Assembly (NCBI GenBank): GCA_002471805.1
Contig: DKQR01000217.1
Location: forward strand, 13,993 to 37,559
Origin: Fidelibacterota bacterium UBA7303
GTDB lineage: Bacteria > Fidelibacterota > Marinisomatia > Marinisomatales > UBA1611
DNA length: 23,567 nucleotides
Direction: 5' to 3'
In this document: piece by piece, positions 16,967 through 23,567 of the stretch
Position numbering within the stretch: position 1 is the stretch's first letter
How the letters are laid out: each line of letters starts with the position of its first letter
Notes under the pieces: generated by a model
What the model saw: the letters and a program-made list of their open reading frames with translations, nothing else
What the model was told of the DNA's origin: nothing
Databases searched by the model: none
Program-made: the position numbers and the translations under genes

Positions 16967-17866
16967 ATGCTTGCAAATAAATCAATGTTCAGTCAGACTG
17001 TAGACCAGGTCAATGTTCAGGAACGTGTGGCCAGATTGTTTTCACGCAGTATAAAGAAAGAATCCAAAGTTGCTGCATTAAATAACATTCTGAGTATGAT
17101 TGACTTGACCACCCTAGAGGGAAAAGATTCCCCAGGAAAGGTGCGGCAGCTTTGCTATAAGGCAGCGCACCTGCACAATCAGTTTCCGGATCTGCCGAAA
17201 GTTGCCGCTGTCTGTGTTTTTCCGCCCATGGTTCCAGTGGCAAAAAAAGCGCTGCGGAGGACCGGCATAAAAGTTGCATCGGTGGCTACAGCGTTCCCCA
17301 GCGGGATGTCCACCTTAGCGGCCAAACTGGAGGAAGTAAAAGCAGTTGTGGGTGCCGGTGCCGATGAAGTGGATATGGTAATCTCAAGAGGAGCCTTCCT
17401 GCGGGGTGAATATGACCGAGTAGGGGAAGAAATTGCAAAAGTGAAGGAAACCTGCTGCGAGGTTCATTTGAAAGTGATCCTGGAAACAGGAGAGTTGGTA
17501 ACATTGGATAATGTTCGAATAGCAAGCATACTGGCTATGAATTCCGGCGCCGACTTTATTAAAACCTCCACTGGCAAAGTTTTTCCGGCGGCAACACCGC
17601 CGGTTGTATTGATTATGCTGGAAGCTATCCGGGATTTTTATTTGCAGACCGGGAAAAAAATCGGCATGAAACCGGCTGGCGGGATCAGCAAGGCAAAGTT
17701 AGCTGTACAATACCTGGTAATGGTGCGGGAAACCCTGGGTCAAGACTGGCTCTGTTCGGAACTGTTCCGTTTTGGTGCCAGTTCTTTGGCCAATGACGTA
17801 TTGATGCAAATTACGAAACAGTTTACAGGGGTTTATCAATCAACAAATTATTTTTCCCTGGATTAG
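16967..17866 (+). CDS. deoC: Deoxyribose-phosphate aldolase
   Basis: A 299-residue class I aldolase, somewhat longer than the 220-260 residues of many DeoC proteins because of an N-terminal extension of about 35 residues. It splits 2-deoxyribose 5-phosphate into acetaldehyde and glyceraldehyde 3-phosphate. The Schiff-base lysine is K199 in DFIKTSTGK, and the second active-site lysine is K235 in GMKPAGGI; EVDMVI provides the active-site aspartate. It starts a run (deoC, two ALDH genes, two nucleoside phosphorylases) for using deoxynucleosides as carbon source. A candidate promoter precedes it. The ALDH start lies 31 bases downstream. Confidence 0.95.
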   Translation: MLANKSMFSQTVDQVNVQERVARLFSRSIKKESKVAALNNILSMIDLTTLEGKDSPGKVRQLCYKAAHLHNQFPDLPKVAAVCVFPPMVPVAKKALRRTGIKVASVATAFPSGMSTLAAKLEEVKAVVGAGADEVDMVISRGAFLRGEYDRVGEEIAKVKETCCEVHLKVILETGELVTLDNVRIASILAMNSGADFIKTSTGKVFPAATPPVVLIMLEAIRDFYLQTGKKIGMKPAGGISKAKLAVQYLVMVRETLGQDWLCSELFRFGASSLANDVLMQITKQFTGVYQSTNYFSLD

Positions 17867-17897
17867 AGCCAATTCGATTGTGAAGACTAAATCAAAA

Positions 17898-19346
17898 ATG
17901 AACTATAAAACAGACTGGGTTTACAATCCTGCACCGGAAAGTGCAGACCATGTCCGTATTCAGGAACGATATGATTTGTTTATCAATGGGAAATTTATCC
18001 CGTCAGTCAAGAACGCATATTTCAAAACGATCAATCCAGCGAATGAAAATAAATTGGCTCAAGTGGCAGAGGCGCAAAAAACGGATGTGGGCCTTGCCGT
18101 TAGAGCGGCTAAAAAAGCTTATGAAAATATCTGGTCAAAAATGGATCCTTCTGAGCGAGGAAAATATATTTTCCGTATCGCCAGACTTATCCAGGAACGG
18201 GCAAGAGAATTTGCTGTTATTGAATCCCTGGACGGGGGTAAGCCCATCCGAGAATCGCGGGACGTGGACATCCCCCTGGCCGCGGCACATTTTTTCTATT
18301 ATGCCGGCTGGGCGGATAAACTGGAATATGCATTTCCTGGACGTAAAACCCAACCTGTCGGTGTTGCCGGCCAGATCATTCCCTGGAATTTCCCCCTGCT
18401 CATGGCAGCATGGAAACTGGCACCAGCCCTGGCGACAGGAAATACAGTTGTCCTGAAACCTGCAGAGACCACGCCTCTAACCGCCATGAAACTGGCCGAG
18501 ATTATCCAAGAATGTGAATTGCCGCCAGGTGTAGTAAACATTGTCAATGGCGGCGGGGAGACCGGACAGGCACTTGTGGAGCATCCGGATGTGGATAAGA
18601 TCGCTTTCACCGGTTCCACAGAAGTCGGAAAGTTCATTATGAAAACCGTGGCGGGGACGGGGAAAAAATACACACTTGAACTTGGCGGAAAAGCAGCAAA
18701 TATCATTTTTGAAGATGCTCCCCTTGACCAGGCAGTGGAAGGTATTATCACAGGTATTTTCTTTAACCAGGGTCATGTATGCTGTGCGGGGTCCCGGCTG
18801 TTTGTACAGGAAAGTGTGGCCGAAACGGTAATCTCAAAACTGAAAAATCGTATGGAGACCCTCATCGTTGGTGATCCCCTGGACAAGAATACGGATATTG
18901 GAGCTATTAACTCGAAAGCCCAGCTTGATAAGATTAAAATGTACGTGGATATTGGGCAGAAGGAAGGGGGTGAAATTTTTCAATCTTCCTGCAACCTGCC
19001 CAAAAAAGGATATTGGCATGCGCCCTCGTTATTTACCGGCGTGAGTCAGTCTCACCGTGTGGTTCAGGAAGAAATATTTGGCCCGGTTCTGGCTATCCAG
19101 TCATTCCGTACTGTAGATGAGGTTATTGCTAAGGCAAATAATACTCCTTTTGGACTCTCAGGCGGTGTTTGGACAGACAAAGGGTCCAAAATATTCGCTT
19201 TATCCAAAGCAATTCGGGCCGGCGTAATCTGGGCCAATACATTTAATAAATTTGATCCAAGCTCTCCTTTTGGAGGTTATAAGGAAAGCGGCTTGGGCCG
19301 GGAGGGTGGCCTGGAAGGGCTGATGCCCTACGTTCATCTGGTATGA
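17898..19346 (+). CDS. NAD(P)-dependent aldehyde dehydrogenase (catalytic)
   Basis: A full-length aldehyde dehydrogenase, 482 residues from ATG 17898; an in-frame GTG at 17880 would add six. Key residues are all present (numbered from ATG): N164 in IIPWNFP, E261 in LELGG, and nucleophilic C295 in GHVCCAGSR. The C-terminal oligomerisation segment (FGGYKESGLGRE) is intact. After DeoC releases acetaldehyde, oxidation to acetate is the natural role (inference); the family also handles other aldehydes. It is followed by a second, truncated homologue starting 12 bases later. The paired arrangement after deoC is also seen in Actinobacteria, as I recall, where the pair is annotated simply as two aldehyde dehydrogenases. 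Confidence 0.93.
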   Translation: MNYKTDWVYNPAPESADHVRIQERYDLFINGKFIPSVKNAYFKTINPANENKLAQVAEAQKTDVGLAVRAAKKAYENIWSKMDPSERGKYIFRIARLIQERAREFAVIESLDGGKPIRESRDVDIPLAAAHFFYYAGWADKLEYAFPGRKTQPVGVAGQIIPWNFPLLMAAWKLAPALATGNTVVLKPAETTPLTAMKLAEIIQECELPPGVVNIVNGGGETGQALVEHPDVDKIAFTGSTEVGKFIMKTVAGTGKKYTLELGGKAANIIFEDAPLDQAVEGIITGIFFNQGHVCCAGSRLFVQESVAETVISKLKNRMETLIVGDPLDKNTDIGAINSKAQLDKIKMYVDIGQKEGGEIFQSSCNLPKKGYWHAPSLFTGVSQSHRVVQEEIFGPVLAIQSFRTVDEVIAKANNTPFGLSGGVWTDKGSKIFALSKAIRAGVIWANTFNKFDPSSPFGGYKESGLGREGGLEGLMPYVHLV

Positions 19347-19358
19347 AGGATTTGATTC

Positions 19359-20222
19359 ATGGGTAAACGTATCAATGTTCAAAAAACATATAAACTCTAC
19401 ATTGACGGGAAGTTTCCCCGTACAGAATCAGGGCGTTATATCAAATGGCAGGATCCCAAAGAAACAACCCTGGTCAATGTATGCCGCGGGTCCAGGAAGG
19501 ATTTTCGCAATGCTGTTGTAGCCGCCAGAAAAGCTGCAAGTGGCTGGTCGTGCCGCACGGCTTATAACCGCGGGCAGATCTTATACCGTATTGGCGAAAT
19601 ACTGGAGGGCAGACGAGAGCAATTCATGACCGAACTCACCCTGCAGGGTTCCACAAAAAAACAGGCAGAAAAAGAAATCGATCAAGCCATTGAAAGGCTA
19701 ATCTATTACGCCGGGTGGGCAGATAAATATGTCCAAGTATTCAGCCGGGTGAATCCAGTTGCCATGCCGTACTTTAATTTCTCCTTTCTGGAATCCGTAG
19801 GTGTAGTGGCCGCCATCGCCCCGGATGATATATCATTACTTGGATCTGTTTCTGTTTTGGCCCCGATCATTGTCGGCGGTAATACTGCAATAATGCTTGC
19901 CTCTGAATCTCGACCTCTCTGCGCGATCACATTCGCAGAAGTCATTCATACCTCCGACGTTCCGGCTGGGGTTGTCAATATACTTACAGGACAACGTTCA
20001 GAACTCCTGGACCATTTTTCCAGCCATATGGATGTTAATGCTGTTGTGTATTGCGGCAATGACCCGGAAGAAATTGAACTCGTTCAATCCAATTCAGCCT
20101 TAAACGTGAAGCGGCCGGTGATTTACCGAGGCCAGAACTGGTCAGATAAAAAGATGCAGGGACCGTATCATATATTAGAAACACAGGAAACGAAAACGAC
20201 TTGGCATCCAGTGGGTGTTTAA
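19359..20222 (+). CDS. Truncated, non-catalytic aldehyde dehydrogenase homologue
   Basis: A 287-residue protein matching only the N-terminal NAD-binding half of an aldehyde dehydrogenase, from KLYIDGKFPRTESGR to about residue 235 (DVNAVVYCG). The PWN motif that carries the catalytic asparagine is replaced by APDD (154-157), and no segment with the catalytic glutamate or cysteine follows. The frame is intact, with AAGGA eight bases before ATG, and the remainder is a different short C-terminus, so it looks like a maintained gene, not a decayed copy. YYAGWADK is shared with the neighbouring catalytic enzyme. It probably forms a complex with that enzyme. Together the two resemble the catalytic plus non-catalytic halves of ALDH16 (inference). 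Confidence 0.85.
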   Translation: MGKRINVQKTYKLYIDGKFPRTESGRYIKWQDPKETTLVNVCRGSRKDFRNAVVAARKAASGWSCRTAYNRGQILYRIGEILEGRREQFMTELTLQGSTKKQAEKEIDQAIERLIYYAGWADKYVQVFSRVNPVAMPYFNFSFLESVGVVAAIAPDDISLLGSVSVLAPIIVGGNTAIMLASESRPLCAITFAEVIHTSDVPAGVVNILTGQRSELLDHFSSHMDVNAVVYCGNDPEEIELVQSNSALNVKRPVIYRGQNWSDKKMQGPYHILETQETKTTWHPVGV

Positions 20223-20265
20223 CGATTATTCTTTTGTCCAATATAAGATAAATCATTCCTAACTA

Positions 20266-21072
20266 ATGAGTGTCAATAAATCTGTGAAATTGATCCGATC
20301 GAAATCAAAAGGCCGCCGCCCAAAGGTTGGAATTATTTTAGGGTCAGGCTTGGGTTTTTTCGCGGACATTGTAGAAAACAAACTTTCCTTCTCTTATGAT
20401 GATTTGCCCGGTTTCCCAAAAGCAGGTGTAGCTGGCCATGCCGGACAATTAACTCTTGGACAAATTAGTGGGACAGAAATTGCTGTCCTGCAGGGTCGGG
20501 CTCACTATTATGAATCTGGCCAAGCAAATGTGATGAAAACTCCTGTCCATACATTGGCAGAACTGGGTTGTGAAATTCTAATTCTCACCAATGCTGCAGG
20601 TAGCCTTATTCCCGATGCGAAACCTGGAAGTGTAATGCTGTTGACCGATCATATCAATTTTACCGGCGTTTCGCCATTATTTGGCGAGCAGGGCAATGCT
20701 CGCTTTGTAGATATGGTTGATGCTTACGATCCTGAACTGCGTAAATCATTTCAGGAAATTGCAAACCAGCAGGGAATCACCCTTTATAAGGGGGTTTATA
20801 CCTGGTTCTGCGGGCCCAGTTTTGAAACACCGGCAGAGATAAAAGCGGCAAAGTTATTAGGAGGCGATGCGGTGGGCATGTCAACTGTACCGGAAGTAGT
20901 TCTGGCTCGATTTTTTGGATTAAAAGTAGTCGCTCTTTCAATCATTACCAATATGGCCGCAGGTATGAGTGCAACTGCCCTAAGTCATGAGCAGACGATG
21001 GAAAATGCCGATCGTGCTGCTAAAGATCTTGAAACCCTGCTGTCTGAATTTTTTCAGAACAGTCACGCATAA
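20266..21072 (+). CDS. punA: Purine nucleoside phosphorylase (class I, trimeric type)
   Basis: A 268-residue PNP of the trimeric PNP/MTAP family. It has the phosphate-binding GSGLG (26-30), GRAHYYE (77-83), NAAGS (109-113), the base-binding GPSFETPAE (183-191), VGMSTVPE (203-210) and ITNMAAG (227-233). E191 and N229 correspond to the residues that in the mammalian enzyme select 6-oxopurines, so inosine and guanosine and their deoxy forms are the likely substrates. It releases the base and (deoxy)ribose 1-phosphate. ATG 20266 lacks a ribosome-binding site. Position between ALDH genes and a pyrimidine-type phosphorylase supports a catabolic nucleoside operon. Confidence 0.95.
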   Translation: MSVNKSVKLIRSKSKGRRPKVGIILGSGLGFFADIVENKLSFSYDDLPGFPKAGVAGHAGQLTLGQISGTEIAVLQGRAHYYESGQANVMKTPVHTLAELGCEILILTNAAGSLIPDAKPGSVMLLTDHINFTGVSPLFGEQGNARFVDMVDAYDPELRKSFQEIANQQGITLYKGVYTWFCGPSFETPAEIKAAKLLGGDAVGMSTVPEVVLARFFGLKVVALSIITNMAAGMSATALSHEQTMENADRAAKDLETLLSEFFQNSHA

Positions 21073-21093
21073 TCCTTTCTGGGTATAATCCAA

Positions 21094-22416
21094 ATGCTTC
21101 CTCAGGAAATCATTCGGAAAAAACGCAATGGCCAGGCGCTTCATGAAAAAGAGATCAGTTTTATCATTTCCGGGATAACCGATGGCACATTTTCTGAAAA
21201 CCAGTTAGCTGCTTTTGCCATGGCAGTCTATTTCCAGGGCATGTCTCTGGATGAATGTACCATCCTGACGGAATGTATGATGAGATCCGGTCGTGTCCTT
21301 GATTGGAGCGATTTAGATTTAAACGGCCCTGTGGTGGATAAACATTCCACCGGTGGCGTGGGAGACAAAGTCAGTTTGATGCTGGCTCCCATCATCGCGG
21401 CTTGCGGTATCTATAATCCTATGATTTCCGGACGCGGCCTAGGGCATACTGGAGGGACTCTGGATAAACTGGAATCCATCCCCGGCTATAATACACATCC
21501 GGACAATGCATTATTCCTCAGGACAGTTAAGGATGTGGGTTGCGCTGTCATAGGACAAACAGCAGATTTAGCACCGGCAGATAAAATATTTTACAGTGTA
21601 CGGGACGTAACAGCGACTATCGAGTCAGTACCTTTGATTACCGCTTCCATTTTATCTAAAAAACTGGCGGCTGGCCTGGATGGATTGGTTGTGGATGTAA
21701 AAACGGGAAACGGCGCCTTTGCGGATCAATTAGATATGGCGGAAAAAATAGCCAACAGCATTTTTGATGTTTCTAATCATTTTGGAGTGAAAACATCTGC
21801 TTTGATAACGGATATGAATCAACCCCTGGGGCGAACAGTCGGCAACGCCCTGGAAGTCAGAGAAACTGTTGATTACCTCACTGGCGCTGACCGGGATCCA
21901 CGGCTTCATGAGGTGGTAATTGCCCTGGCTGCGGAAATGCTTGCTGTTGCTGGATTGACAAAAACAATTGAACAGGGTGTCGAAAAAGCAAATGAGGTCT
22001 CTGCCAGCGGCCGCGGGGCAGAGATATTCAACAGAATGGTGTCTGCTTTAGGCGGGCCTGCCGATTTCATTGAAAACTATAATCAATATCTTCCCCAGGC
22101 TCCAATCGTCAAACCAGTTCCAGCTTCAAAAACAGGATATATTACTTCTATTGATACCCGCAGCGTTGGTTTAACCGTAGTGGAATTGGGCGGCGGCCGA
22201 AAAAAAGTAACTGATTCTATTGATCATAGTGTAGGTCTGGATACCCATGTCGCTCTGGGCGAAAATGTGAAAGCGGGGCAGCCTTTGGCCGAAATTCATG
22301 CCCGGACAGAAGAGCAGCTGAATGCAGCAATACAAACAATTCAAAATGCCTATATTATTTCAGAATCACCACCTGATCCTGCTGTCTCTATCATTGATAG
22401 AATAAATTATAAATGA
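21094..22416 (+). CDS. deoA: Thymidine/pyrimidine-nucleoside phosphorylase
   Basis: A 440-residue member of the thymidine phosphorylase family (PF00591/PF02885/PF07831 layout). The N-terminal helical domain is followed by the phosphate-binding VDKHSTGGVGDK (81-92), the family signature SGRGLGHTGGTLDKLE (112-127), and a C-terminal PYNP-like domain near residue 345. It phosphorolyses thymidine or deoxyuridine (or uridine, if the pyrimidine-specific form) to base and sugar 1-phosphate. Whether it is deoA or pdp cannot be fixed from the sequence. It starts 21 bases after PNP and its stop overlaps the next gene's ATG (ATGA). Confidence 0.95.
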   Translation: MLPQEIIRKKRNGQALHEKEISFIISGITDGTFSENQLAAFAMAVYFQGMSLDECTILTECMMRSGRVLDWSDLDLNGPVVDKHSTGGVGDKVSLMLAPIIAACGIYNPMISGRGLGHTGGTLDKLESIPGYNTHPDNALFLRTVKDVGCAVIGQTADLAPADKIFYSVRDVTATIESVPLITASILSKKLAAGLDGLVVDVKTGNGAFADQLDMAEKIANSIFDVSNHFGVKTSALITDMNQPLGRTVGNALEVRETVDYLTGADRDPRLHEVVIALAAEMLAVAGLTKTIEQGVEKANEVSASGRGAEIFNRMVSALGGPADFIENYNQYLPQAPIVKPVPASKTGYITSIDTRSVGLTVVELGGGRKKVTDSIDHSVGLDTHVALGENVKAGQPLAEIHARTEEQLNAAIQTIQNAYIISESPPDPAVSIIDRINYK

Positions 22417-23567
22417 AAACCACTGCGTCTATTAAACGTGGGGTTGATTTAGAACTCCAAATTGAATCTTTAGCCTACGGCGGAATGGGATTGGCACGTA
22501 AAGATGATTTTGTCATTTTTGTAAAAGGTGGTATCCCAGGACAAAAAGTAAACGCTCGTATTTATAAAAAGAAAAAAGGATATGCAGAAGCTCGTGTACA
22601 GCATATCATAACTGAATCACCCAATTCGGTGGAAGCACCGTGCGACCATTTTGGAGTGTGTGGTGGCTGCAAGATCCAGAATTTATCATATAATGAACAA
22701 CTGAAGGAAAAATCTAATCAAGTAGAAGATGCTTTTCGACGTCTCGGTGGATTTCAAGATTTTAAACTTGATCATGTTGTGGGCGCCGACCCTATTTTCA
22801 ATTATCGAAATAAAATGGAATTCACTTTTTCGCCCAATCGCTGGGTATTAGAAACGGAGCCGGAAGGCGTAGACAGATCTTTCGCCGTAGGATTACATAT
22901 CCCTGGGCGATATGATAAAATTTTAGATATTAAAGATTGTCATATTCAACCGGTCATAGGAAATAAAATTTTAAAAGTGGCCAGGGATGTTTGTTTGGTT
23001 CACCCCGATTTGAAGCCTTATGATCCGAAAACACATATTGGTTTCTTACGATTTTTGATGCTCCGTTTTGGTGTAAATACAAATCAAATTATGGTAAATC
23101 TTGTTACTGCCTATGATGATATAAATAAATTATCGCCCCTAATTGATGCGCTCTTAGAGCAAGTACCCGAAATCACATCCATGGTAAATAATGTAAATAC
23201 GCGAAAGGCAGATGTTGCTTTTGGTGAATTTGAAACACTGGTTTTTGGTGAGCCATTTATTCAAGAAACTATAGGTGACTTAACATTCGAAATATCAGCG
23301 AATTCATTTTTCCAAACAAACACGATTCAAGGTAAGCAACTTTATGATGAAGTAGTAAAAGCAGCGGGACTAACCGGGTCAGAAATAGTTTTTGACTTGT
23401 ATTGTGGCACGGGAACCATTGGGCTTTATTTAGCCAATCAGGTAAAAGAAGTTTATGGCTTTGAAGTAATCCGGTCCGCATTAGAAGATGCAGAAAAAAA
23501 TGCTCACCAGAATAAAATAGCCAATGCCATATTCTTAAAAGCGAATTTGGATACATTCTTTAAATCG
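22413..23567 (+). CDS. rlmD: 23S rRNA (uracil-5-)-methyltransferase, RlmD/RumA type, partial (3' end beyond window)
   Basis: 385 residues seen, open at the right edge. An N-terminal TRAM domain (about 1-66) is followed by an iron-sulphur cysteine set C77, C83, C86 and C176 (CDHFGVCGGC, later DCHIQP). A SAM-binding motif FDLYCGTGT lies at 327-335. These features place it in the RlmD/RumA/TrmA group that makes 5-methyluridine in 23S rRNA. The conserved catalytic nucleophile region (PPR ... C-D-P) is beyond the window, so activity cannot be checked. It begins by ATGA overlap with deoA, so it is expressed with the nucleoside cluster. Confidence 0.92.
   Translation, partial: MKTTASIKRGVDLELQIESLAYGGMGLARKDDFVIFVKGGIPGQKVNARIYKKKKGYAEARVQHIITESPNSVEAPCDHFGVCGGCKIQNLSYNEQLKEKSNQVEDAFRRLGGFQDFKLDHVVGADPIFNYRNKMEFTFSPNRWVLETEPEGVDRSFAVGLHIPGRYDKILDIKDCHIQPVIGNKILKVARDVCLVHPDLKPYDPKTHIGFLRFLMLRFGVNTNQIMVNLVTAYDDINKLSPLIDALLEQVPEITSMVNNVNTRKADVAFGEFETLVFGEPFIQETIGDLTFEISANSFFQTNTIQGKQLYDEVVKAAGLTGSEIVFDLYCGTGTIGLYLANQVKEVYGFEVIRSALEDAEKNAHQNKIANAIFLKANLDTFFKS

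Noticed and set aside
19359..20222. Truncated ALDH homologue considered as a pseudogene
   Set aside because: The frame is intact over 287 codons with its own Shine-Dalgarno sequence and no remnant of the missing half downstream, so a maintained non-catalytic protein is more likely.

Overview
The window is ordinary chromosomal DNA of moderate G+C content from a Gram-negative bacterium. A likely source is the FCB group (Bacteroidota-like phyla, for example a Marinimicrobia/Neomarinimicrobiota-type lineage). The signs are a DUF4159-DUF4175-TPR cluster of the kind found beside Bat/MoxR genes, several secreted or outer-membrane-type proteins, a Bacteroidetes-style GlmM with a GGEGNGG motif, and sparse Shine-Dalgarno use that contrasts with a near-perfect one on rpsU. 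The phylum is inferred, not proven. I see no tRNA, rRNA, insertion sequence, prophage or CRISPR array. No stretch over 300 bases lacks a gene; the longest gap (about 270 bases, after metG) carries a possible 41-residue membrane peptide.

Layout. (1) 1-5730, minus strand: a three-gene envelope operon read right to left, DUF4159 protein, a 1141-residue three-helix/coiled-coil DUF4175-like protein, and an exported TPR protein that starts at TTG and runs off the left edge. (2) 5848-7698, plus strand: a putative outer-membrane barrel joined to TPR-like helices and a C-terminal BamE/SmpA-like domain. (3) 7703-9294, minus strand: a cyclic-nucleotide-binding protein translationally coupled (TAATG) to an AI-2E/PerM-family membrane protein. 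(4) 9391-15086, plus strand: an EnvC-like amidase activator with a degenerate LytM domain, overlapping holB, which overlaps metG, followed by the small membrane ORF, a TatD-family hydrolase and rsmA (ksgA). The order holB-metG-tatD-rsmA resembles the well-known Firmicutes arrangement. (5) 15188-15491: rpsU with a strong Shine-Dalgarno sequence and its own terminator. (6) 15551-22416: a GlmM-type phosphohexomutase followed by a nucleoside/deoxyribose catabolic run: deoC, a catalytic aldehyde dehydrogenase, a truncated non-catalytic aldehyde dehydrogenase, purine nucleoside phosphorylase and thymidine/pyrimidine phosphorylase. (7) 22413 to the right edge: an RlmD/RumA-type 23S rRNA uracil methyltransferase, cut by the edge.

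How region 6 fits together: the two phosphorylases release (deoxy)ribose 1-phosphate, a mutase must convert it to the 5-phosphate, DeoC splits deoxyribose 5-phosphate into acetaldehyde and glyceraldehyde 3-phosphate, and the aldehyde dehydrogenase can oxidise the acetaldehyde. No deoB-type phosphopentomutase is present, so the adjacent phosphohexomutase is a candidate for that step. The most interesting points are the split ALDH16-like pair, the possible mutase role, the barrel-TPR-BamE fusion, the rpsU translation signal and the small membrane ORF. No entirely new multi-gene system is evident.
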